Source: Latrodectus hesperus (Eukaryota > Arthropoda > Arachnida > Araneae > Theridiidae). From it: DNA of 64,000 bases. Below, one piece after another: positions 47,943 through 59,900 of the stretch; position 1 is the stretch's first letter, and each line of letters begins with the position of its first letter. Location of the stretch: NCBI GenBank assembly GCA_037975125.1, contig CM075851.1:127084981-127148980 (forward strand), read 5' to 3'. The position numbers were made by a program, and so were the translations under genes. The notes under the pieces were generated by a model. That model saw only the letters and a program-made list of their open reading frames with translations, made no database searches and was not told the DNA's origin.

Positions 47943-50900
47943 TGTAATTTATTTCAAATTATGTTATACAATAATTGATTTTATTACTTTTATTTAATTT
48001 AGCAATCGCCTTGGGTAACATTTAAAGTTGGTCTATTTTCGGGTGCCTTTGTTGTTCTTGTATGTGCTGTCATAATATCTGGTAAGTTAATTTTTACACA
48101 AAATAAATTTTGTAATGAAAATAATGGAAACCTGCAATATAAATTGGATTCTTTTTTAAGATTGAATGAGAAATTTTTTGTGTGCAAAATTTATTAAAAC
48201 TCATAACCTAGTTTTTATTTAATTTACTGAAAAATTTTAACTCTAGATTTATTTACATCTATCTATGCATGTATATATTTATTTCTAGTTTGATTTCTTT
48301 TGCTTTTCAGCTTTTTATTTTTTCACAATTCCCCTGGATTTAATTTCTATTTTTACTTAATCCATTATTTTTCTAATTATTTTACTTTGTATTCTTAATG
48401 TTTCCTCTTGCTCTTATCTATCTATCATTAATCTTAACAAAATATTTTAATATTTGTAAAATTGACAATTACTAGGATATTTTTAATCAATTAAATTATT
48501 TATTTTGTGTCTAAATATTCATTTATACAAAATAAAGTGTGGAATGAGTTTTATAGTTATTTTCTAAAGTTATTTTAATATTTTATTAATGAACTTATTA
48601 ATATTTTATTAACTTTTTAACTTGTCAACAATTATTAATTTGTTTACTCAGATTAATTTTGATATAATAAAATCACTTACTCTCAAAGTTATTATGTTTT
48701 GAGTTTTAGTAATTTAAATAACTTCATTAAATGCATTTAATTATTGCTGGTGTGGATAACAAATTTTGATTTTTATTAAAATCATTAAAACACTTTTCTA
48801 TTGAAGATATATAATTCAAGTACGTTGTTATTCTATTTATTGAGAAAGGATAAAATGCTATTTGCTTGGAATGTATTATGCTACACATTTGTGCTGAAAA
48901 TATTAAAATTTTTTTATTATAAATGTAATATTTGAATACATGCAAATAATATGCTTGTATTTACATATTTATTAACATTATTTAATATAAATTTTTTCTA
49001 AACTCAGTTTTTGTCCATTATTAGTACTGATATTATCATTCATAAATTAGGAATTATATTATTAGTTTACTTACTTCAATTTATATGATAATTATTTTTT
49101 TAATTTTAGTTATTCTTAATAATATTAATGAAACATTTTAGCTTTTGCAATTTGATAAATTATAATCATATTAAATAAAATTTGTCTCACAAGCCAATGT
49201 ATGAACAAACTCTTACATACCATCATAATTAATTTTGGAAGTAAATTTGATTAATGCATCTAAATTTCATAATTTTTTTAATAAAAGTTAATTCCTCAAT
49301 GTAAAATTAATGCAAGAAAATTCATCTATATTGAAATAACATTTTTAATAAAATATATGTATGATCCAGTATTTAAAAATACTTATGTGAAAACATCCTT
49401 GTATGTAATTTTTTGATCTGGGACATTTCACACAAAGCCATAATGAAATATTATTTTACTTGGCAAAATTTATTAATGATTTGTTTTTCATTTTCAGCTG
49501 TATTTACAAATGCTCCTGATAATTGGCGAATTGCTGTGAGATTATATAGAGGCAGTCTTCTAATTATATTGTTTTTGTTTCTCATTGGCATCAATGTATA
49601 TGGTTGGCGCACATCTGGTGTAAATCATGTATTAATTTTTGAACTGGATCCAAGAAATCATCTTTCTGAACAGCATTTAATGGAGGTAGTTTTATTTGAT
49701 TAGTTATTAATATTAGCTTGTAAAGAAATTTAAGTTTGCAGTAATTTATTAAAATAATTAAATGAGTTTTCCCTCAGCCTAATATATCTTAACATGATGC
49801 TTAAATAAAAGCAACAAAACTTATTTTTAAATATTTCTTATTATTATGTTAAACAGTTGTCAAAAAAGAAATCATTAATTAAAAATATTATTGTTTTTAA
49901 ATTTGTAGTTTGCAATCTTATTTTTTAACTAGAATTTTCGATTTGCTTTTGTATTTCAAATCAATTTCTAATTTATATTTTTGAATTTTAATTTTTTTTC
50001 TCATGATTCATGACATAGTGATATTATGACCTAATTGAGTAATTTAAAAAATAGGATTTTATTTAGACAGGAAATAAGGAAGTAAAATGAAGTAACTTCT
50101 GTTATTTTTAATAATTTTAGGGTATTTGATCTTTCGATACAAGTTATAAGTCTATTAAACTTACTTAAACATATGCTTTGTAAATTTAGAAAGAAACATA
50201 CTATGTTTCCCCCCACCTAATGAGGACTCACAGTCAAGTGAAGCAAAAATTAAAATATTTTAATTTTATTTTAGATAGCTGCTATTTCAAGTGTTATGTG
50301 GGCCTTAAGTGTCCTAGCTTTCCTCTTCAGTGATGCCTTGTCAATTCCTGCATATGCCAATCCTTTACTTCTTGCTATTGTTTTAATAGTATTTCTTTTT
50401 AATCCAACTAGAACTTTACGTCATCATGCAAGATTTTGGCTGCTTCGAGTACTGGTAGGTTATAGTTTGTTAATTTCCAACTTGTTCATATAATTAATAA
50501 ATGTAATGATATGAACTATATTGTATAAATGAATATACTATATAATTATTTACTGCACAAATTTCTGTAAATTTACGTTAATTTCAAATCTGCACACATT
50601 TAGTAAATTTAAGCATTTATAACATTTTATATTGAATATTCTAAAATTTCTATGTTTTTTAAGTAATAGAACTGAAACAAATGTATTGATCAATTTTTCT
50701 ATTTCTTTTCAAAAGATTGCAATATTGAGGATTTTTCTAATTTTTCAAATTTTTGTATTTTGGACTATTTTTATGTTTTTGGAGTATTTTAAAAAGCAAT
50801 GCTGTAAAAATTTTTTGTCATGTTTCAAAATCTATAGCGAAATAGCCATTTTCGTTTAATTAGTATGGAAGTTAAAAAACAGAAATCAAATAAATAAGCT

Positions 50901-53900
50901 TTTGAAAATTTATAACTGGCTGGTTATAAAGGAAATAATAATTAGAACTTAGACAAAAAAAATCAAAATTTTTTGGTTTTTACTAGGAAATATAATTTTT
51001 TTGATTTGAAATATAGCTAAAAAGTTACCTTAAAATCATCACTGAATTTGAAGAAGTATCAAAATGTGATTAATTCATTAACAGAATAAAGAAATGGCTT
51101 ATAATATTAAATTTTTTAATTATTTTTATTTTTTAATATTTAATCATGATTTGTGGTGAATATTAGTTAAACATTAATTATACATATAATCACACAGAAT
51201 GATTTATGTTAAATAGATTTTCATTATCAAAAATGTTTTGAAATATTCAATCTCTTATAAAGAAATAATTTAAAGGGATTATGACAAGAATATAATTATT
51301 GAATATTATAAAAGTATTCCAAGAGTTAAATTTTTGGAGTAAAACAAGTCCATATATTGTTTAATTTTGGTATTAGTTAAATTTGTTACAAATGTAATAA
51401 CCCTAAGTTAATTTGATTTATAATTCTGCTGTGGGATTGTAATTTGTACAAAAATGTATGATGCAATTATATTTTCAATCTTTATAGCATAATATATGAA
51501 ACAATTATACTCTATATATTCTTGTATAGAAGATTTAAAAATAAATATGCCTATATTTTTGTATTCTTTTCCAATATAATGGAAAGAAACTGATGGAGAA
51601 AAAATATGAACTGGATAAATTTATTTTTCTTCATTTAAAGTTAGTGACAATTGAAAATTAAATTTGTAGAACCTCCTGATTAAGAATATTTTATTATAAT
51701 TTTGGAGATTCAAATTATAAAAATGCAGAAAGTATGCTAAAAAAATTATCCAATTTTTTTGTTAAATTATATTAAAAATTATGAGAAAGATTGCTTCAAA
51801 AATTTCTTTTTGTAAACAGATAAACATATTATAGATAAATTTTTTTACATTCTAATTAATTAAACATGAAGGTTTGTTTTTTTAATATATTTTAAATTGT
51901 GGTAGAGGATATAAATGAATGTAATTGGAATTTTAAAATTCAATGTTTCATGTAATTTGTTACTGAAAATTTTTTTATATCAAACCTATTGTAAATCTTA
52001 ACAAAGCAGGTTTGAAGTTAGACTGAAAAGGGCAAATTTAGTTTTAATGTAATGTAAATGTGCTTTTTTTCATTCTGATAATTTTGGTGTATGATAAAAG
52101 ATTAAGGAAAATAGTTTAGAGTTAATTAGGTATTTTTTTATGTTTTTTAAAAATTCTGAAAATCTAATGTTTGTTATAATTGATTTTATAGATATAATAT
52201 TAGAAAATAATTGTTGGTTTTGATATTTATTTATGTTTCTTTGCATTTTCTTGTAATGTTCTATAATAAATATTGTAAATATATATGCATCTTGAAATTT
52301 AAAGTTGGCTTTAAAGCTTATTCACTAGACTTAAAATTTAAAGCTACATTATTCTTTAACTTATAAAGGTTACTTATTGGGATAGTGATAAGTATTAATA
52401 CACAGTAAGAATCAATTTATTATGCATTAATACTTTAATTTAGAAATAAATTATAATGCCAGAAAGCCAGTTAATTTTTTTAATGATATTTTGAATGTAA
52501 TTGAATTTTTTTGTTATTATTTGTAATTATTTTAACAATGTAGTTATAGAATTCTTGTTATTGTTGAAAATTATTTAAATCTTTAATAAAATTTGAAAGT
52601 GAAAAGATAAAATATGACAAGATAAAAATCAGTATCTGATATTTTGCTAACTCTTAAATATATCAATATATATTAAAATGAACTTAATAATATAAGTTAT
52701 CATGTCTATTTATAAGTATTTTAATTTAATTATATTTTTCATTAAATTTTTAAGCAAAACATAAGTAATTTCCAAATTCAATTTGTTTTTCAAATGTTAG
52801 AATTTAACTTTGAAATTAATTATTTTAAATTAAACCCTTTATATATAATTTTATTCTCTGTTTGTTTATGATCATTAGCCATATATTGATTTATCCGTAC
52901 TTTGTTGTTGAAAACAAATTGTATAGGCAGATGTTAATTTCAGATTCCTTTTCATAATGCTTATAAAATATTTTTTAATTCAAACAAAAATGCTTATGTT
53001 TGTAATAAATGTTTGAATCAAAAGAAAATTTGATGGGAAATAACTAAATGTTCTTATCTTTGTTACCTTTAACATTGGTAAGTGGTCAGCCTAATGGCCC
53101 ATGACAAGTGTAAGATATTTTCTTAATATTCCAAGTATAAATTGCCTTTGAAGATTATTTTTTTTCATTTAAAATGGGGAATATTCAAATGTTTCTAGGA
53201 TAAAAACCTGTAAAACTTCCAAGAACCCATCCTCATGGATTAACACACAGAAGGTAGAACTGCAAAATTATCTCCTACTCTGATTAACAGTTGTTAGTTT
53301 AGAACTTGGGATCTTCCACTTTGTAAAGCCTTTTATTATTGTTAGACCATTCTGAACCTGAATATTATAATTTTTTATAAAAGTCTTTGATAAATCCTGT
53401 GACTATTACTAAATTTTATATGACTTTCAATTTTTAGCCAAGTATTATACAATTTTCTCTTCAACTTAAGTCATAAAATTTCACATAATTTTTTAAATTG
53501 CATATTTTTTTCTATTTGTTTACTGAAGGAATGTTTTATAACTAAATGAAAGAAAGTTAATTTTACATATTTTACAAAATATACATTGAAAAACTATATA
53601 AATATCCAAAATGTTGTTACTCATACAGCATAAATACATAATCGTTCTTTTTTTAATATTTTATTTAATGACACATGCTTTAAAATTACTTCTTATGTAG
53701 TATGGCAAGGATAAAAATCTGGGTGTGAATAAAATCAATGATGTGAATAATGTTTTTTTTTATAACAACTTCGTTTTTAATTAATTTGGAAGAGCTGGAC
53801 CTTTAAAAGAAATCTAATGTGCTATCAAGCAAGGGTCAACAACCAAGCAAAAAAAAAAAAAAAAAAAAAAAACGTAAATAATATTGATTTTTACAGTATC

Positions 53901-56900
53901 TTGGTTTTTAATTAATCAAGCAGAGACCTAAACTTCTAGAAAAATATTCTATGTTTTGCAACCTGTTAGGAGGGAATAACTGAGCAGTAACTCAATTAAT
54001 TACATAAGCAGTTTTGTTTAAAATATTTGACTTTAAAGCAATTGTAATACCTAATTACATGACAGTTCAATGGAAATTTTGTAATTTAGCAGAAAACCCC
54101 TATTTTTTTAAATAATCATACATCATATATAATAAGAAAATAATTTACTACATGATATTAAAAATTTGAATTAACTATTACATAAAATATAAAATAATCA
54201 TGTTTGCAACAATCCAACTTTCAAACACCATTTGAAAACTGTCTTACTTTCCTTACTCTTCAAATAAAAAAAATTCTAATTTTTTATTATCTATACATAT
54301 AAAGATGCAACACACAAATACAAAACAATTTTCTAACAGAATTTGAATTTTTTGATAGAATTTTATCATAAATTTTCAAAGTAGAGAATAAGTAATCTTT
54401 CCCCAAAAAATTAAAATTTCAAATTCAACTTCAAATGAAGCAAAAATGTAAGCTTCATATAAAACTTAAACCCAAACTACAGATTTAAACAAATAACTTT
54501 AAATTTTACCAGCAAATTCAAAATAAGCTTCCAGATTTTGAAACATGTAAGCAATTCATTTTGTATAGTATTCTATAGATTTGACTCATTTGGCATGTCA
54601 TCATGTGATTAGATTTATGAATTTTTCTCTGTTAAAAATGTTTCATTAAATATTTTATAATTTACCCTTTGCACCCCTGCCAAGTGAATTTTAATGTATC
54701 ATTTGCCACATTATCAACGATAATGGAGTGCAAAAAAATATATGTAATATATCCATATATTTAGCTGTGTCTGATGAAAATTACTTTCTTATGACATAGT
54801 ATTTTTTAGTTTAAATTTGAAACCAATAACAACCCTAATTTTTATCTTTTTAAAAAATTTTGTTTTATTTTTTATTGTTTTACTAATTATGTAATTTTGG
54901 AAATAAATAATTCTTTATATTTCTCAGGGACGTATTGTAGCAGCACCATTTTTCCATGTAGGATTTGCAGACTTTTGGCTTGCAGATCAACTCAATAGTC
55001 TAGTTCCTGTTCTAGTAGACTTCCAATATTTTATTTGTTTTTATGTCACAAGTGTTAATTGGCAAGTTAATACAGGTAATCACATCTTTACATCCTTTAG
55101 TTAATTTCAATATCCTTTAGTTTATTTGATCAGTGTATATATCTTATTCTCTGTTTCCTCATTCTGAGAATATTAGTAAATAATTTTTATCTCTGAAACA
55201 CATGTAAACAGATTGCAATAATTAGATTTTATTTTTGTTTGATTAGCTATGTAAATATGTTTATTGGTTGATTTCAAAATTCTTTCATTAAGTAAGTATT
55301 TACTAAAGTAATTACTACTTATTTTATTTTTATACAGTTGAGTGTGTGTGTATTATTTACCTGTATATAAAATTTATACAATCATGAAATAATTCCTTTG
55401 TCATTTTCTAAAATTTTTTTACCATGGAATTATTCTTTTCCCTCTAAAGTTAATCACATTAATTATATAGCTGATTTTTATTTATTTTTATTTTTTAATT
55501 GAGTAGAAAGTGTCAAAAATTAAAAGAAATAATTACAGTATAGAACACTTATTGGATTGCTTTTTGTTAGGTAGACCTTTTATTTTATTTTTTTCATGTT
55601 GTAATTAGTAAGTTACAATAATTAGATTGCAGATTGCAATAATTAGATTTTACCCATGCTTAAATTAATGTTATGTTCATTCAAGTAAAATGTAAAACAT
55701 AAGAATATTTAGAACACTGAAATTTAACTCTCAATTATCAAGATTACAAATGGAAACAAGACCATATTTTATGATGAGAATGATAAATTAATGATTTGTT
55801 TTATTAAATAGGGCATAATATTTAGTAAACGTCAATTATCTTTACATTTATTAAAAAATATCGAATTAAAAAATGTTAAAAATAAATTATTTTATTACAA
55901 TTTTTGATGTTAGGGATAAATTATGTTAAATCAGGGGTGTTTGTGCTCCGGGGAAACCCCGGAATTCCGGGGATTTTTAACTTCGATAACCGGAAATTCC
56001 GGGGATCGTCGTTTAAAAGGAAGTAGGAATAATAATGAATTATTTATTTTGATCTGGGTAATTTTGTTTGCTTTAAAAGCAGAAAACGCAATAATTACGT
56101 CATTCAATACTTCATAATTGTAATTTTTTATTTCTCCCCCCCCCCTTCTCGAAACTCTAAAATGTCGGTAGTAAGTCTGTAAAAGTTTCCGGGGCTTTTT
56201 TGGGGCCCCACAAACACCCCTGTTAAATGCTAGATAAACATTTTTATCATTCTTTAATGATAATGCTGGTGTGTGAACTTTACTTTTTAAAATTAACATC
56301 AAAGTTTGATGAAAATGATTATTGTAAGAACATAATCGTATAGTTAAGTAAGAATATTAAAAAATTAATGCAAGTAATAAAAACATAAATTTTTGCATGG
56401 GCTGCAACTTTATACATATATGAAATTTACTTATGTTATCTATAATGCAATATTTCATTTATTCAATTTATTTAATAAATTTTAAAGTATATCACTTATT
56501 ATTTGAATAATTCCACTTTTTTATTAATCCTGTACATTCCATTTTTCATTTTTCAAAAAGAATTACTAATTTAAAAAATATATTCTAATGATATAAAATT
56601 AGTATTGGAAACATTGTGCATTTTAGTGAGTTCTAGAATACATAAATGTGATATAAGTATGTAATTTTATTCTTATCTAATAAGAATTAAAAATGTAAAA
56701 AAAAACTGAATCTAAGTGAAGTTAATGCTTTATATGTAGAGAGCTATGAAATACCAAAATTTTAATTAAATTTTAATGAATTACCTTAAGAGGTATGAAT
56801 TGTAAGCATTTCTTTGTTAACTGGCATTAAATTTTGGGATTTGAAAATTAAATTATTGGGAAACTGTTGTATTAAATTTATGTGTTTTTATTTAAATGTG

Positions 56901-59900
56901 TACAGATGCACACTTGGTTTTAAAACTGAATTTGAGGAACTTTAAGTACCATACAAAAACTTTAATTTGTATTTATTTGTGTATAGTAACAGGCTTACTA
57001 CTTTTAATATTTCATTTTAGATTCCAACAAATGTGTTGATGATGTTGGACTAATATCCAGACCTATTGTGGCTTGTTTACCTGCATGGTTTCGTTTTGCA
57101 CAATGTCTTCGTCGTTATAGAGACACCAAGGAAGCTTTTCCTCATCTAGTTAATGCCGGAAAATATTCAACAACATTTTTTAATGTAGCATTTTCATCTC
57201 TTTATGTTTACACCAAAGGTGAGAAAATATTAATTTATTTACTAAGGAATAAGGTTAAAAAGTTTAATAACTTATTTTATTAAGTTTCATTTGAAAGTTT
57301 CATAAACTGTTAAGAACACGAAAAAGTTATTAATGTTTCAATAATAATATACTGAACCAGTATTTGTTTTTGTATAAACGATCAAATATTAGCTGTTGGA
57401 GATAATTTTATTGCTAGGAATTTATTTTCTGTAACAAGTAAAGAACTGAATTTTTAAAATTTTTCCATTAATATTTTTTAAATTATAACCTAATATTGTT
57501 CATCTGTTTTGAATATTTTAGACTAATTTATAAAAAATGAAGATAGATTAATGGATAAAAAAATTATACCCAGATATTAGAGAAATTTGCTACAAAAATA
57601 TTTATCTTATGAGAGTAAATGGATGGTCCTATTTGTTTTAGTTGTGGGTTAAGCTGCTGTAGATAAATCTGAACAATAAAATTATAAAAAGTTTAAATTG
57701 GCAGATATTGATAGATTAAATTGGAGTAAAACAAATATTTCATAGTTTTTGACACTTCTATCAAGGATTTTTATTGGAAATCAAAATTTTAGTTCCAGTA
57801 GAAAATTATGCCTTTTTAAACTTTTCTAGGTTTTTTAAAATCACAGTAAAGGAAAATGACCTTGAAAATATAGTAAACAATATTGTTATTTTTTCATATA
57901 TAAAGGAATAATTTTTGAGGTAGATAGATTTAATTTGAGAAGAATGAAAATAATTATATTTTATTTTAAATTGGAAAAAGAGTGTTCATTTGCATGTTAA
58001 AAAGAAATCAATTATTAATTAATGGAAGTAAGCCAGGTTAAGCAAAGATCACAACAGTTGAGAATTAAAGATACTTATTATAAAAAGAAATTTGTATTTG
58101 GATTAATAAGTTGTTATCAAAATTTTCTTGAATTATTAATCCTAGCTATTTTATCTTTATCTTATAAAGTAAAATATTATACTTTATCAAATTTTATGAA
58201 ATGATCCTGCAGGGAATGTTTTTATTGTTACATAAAATTTTAAACTTTTTTTAAAACTCAATATGTTTGTTACAATAAAATAAGTTATAAAATCATGTTT
58301 ATTTCAGTAAGATAGTGAAAGTAAATTTAAACTATTAACTTTTGCTAGGGAAAAGTTAAGTATTTATCAAAATAATTTAATTATTTTTTTTGCATTTAGC
58401 AAGTTAAAAAATAAGATTCTTGTTTTAATTAGAAATAATTATGGATCCATTAAATTATTTTAATGAAAGTATTTTTAAGAATCCTAAGTGGATTTTGCTC
58501 TTGCATTGCTGAAATAAAATTTTTTCACAGTTCTTGCAAATTGTATTTGGCAACTGATGCAAAAGCTTAATTAAAATGGCTTTTTTGATAAGAGTGAAAT
58601 TTTATTTCATTTTTTAATTATTTTTTTCATGTAATCTGTTTTTTACATTTTCTAAATTGTGTCTTATTTTTTTGTTATTTAAGTTACTATTTTTTTATAA
58701 GAGTATATTTTCTATTGATTAATTTAGTGATCTTTTGCTTTCATCATTGAGGATAATTGGTAGACTTAATATTTGTAAATAGTTTGTTATAAAAGATTTT
58801 CTATAACTATTAAGAATTATTGTATAATTTTCCACATGTATTTGCGTGAACCTTTATAAACATTTTATTGCTGATGATTTTGAAAAAATAGACTTTATCT
58901 ATCTATTTTAAATTAAAGATCTATTTTAAATTAAAGTTATAAGTCTATCCTTCTATTTTACTTTATAAATAAATCATTTATTAATAATTTTAAATACATC
59001 ATTATTATAATTTATTAACTTTTTGGGATTTTAAAATGTCCTCAAAAGAGCAAATTTTGTACTTTATTGTTGTATTGTATTATATATGGTAATAATTAAT
59101 AAAAAGGTTTGCCACAATTTTAAAATTTTCAAAATGCTAGGGAAACACTAAATTAAGAATAATAACTTCCATTAAAACTACATAATAAATATGTAGAACA
59201 TAACGTAATTCTCATTTTTGTACACATTGTAATGTTTATAAAATATTTCTTTCTTTGAAATACTAATAATTCACAAGAAAGAATATTGGAGGAAATGAAG
59301 TCATAACTTATACAAGGATAATAGTAATGTATAACACATTGGGTACTTATTATCTAAAATTGGGTATTAATATTAATCCTACTATAAGAAGCAAAAAAAT
59401 TGTAAAAATGAAGGTTGCGTATCATCTTAGACTGTATGTTAACTGTATATATGCAAACTATTATTCCAGATTATTTTTTTGCAAGTAGCTAGCTTTTTCA
59501 TTAATATTGTTTTATAAATGTGTTATTTGAGCATGAGATTTTGAAAAATATAAATTGAATGTAAGTAATAATTAATAAAACTGTTCTTATGTTGAAAGTA
59601 TAGTAACAGTAGATATTTTGCATTAGCTTTGTTTATAGTTTTTAAAAATTTACTACTGATAATATGTCATGAAGATTTTTTAATGCAAATTAAGCACAGA
59701 AATTTGGGGATTCAAACTTAATAGAGCAATGAAATTTAGAGGGAAAGTGTATGTATCAGTAGTAAAGTCATAAGGTATTCTATACCCCTATGTGTTTTAA
59801 CATGTCAACAAAATTTTTTATATTTTTTTACAAAAAATCATGAAATGCCAAAATGTTTTATATGTAAAAAATAGATATTTATTTAATAATTTATTTTTAA

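Noticed and set aside
50632..50859. 75-codon F/I/L-rich frame in XPR1 intron 10
   Set aside because: T-rich low-complexity translation with no splice sites linking it to the XPR1 frame.
55931..56302. 123-codon minus-strand and 64-codon plus-strand frames
   Set aside because: They cover the G+C-rich MITE, whose composition removes stops; not a gene.
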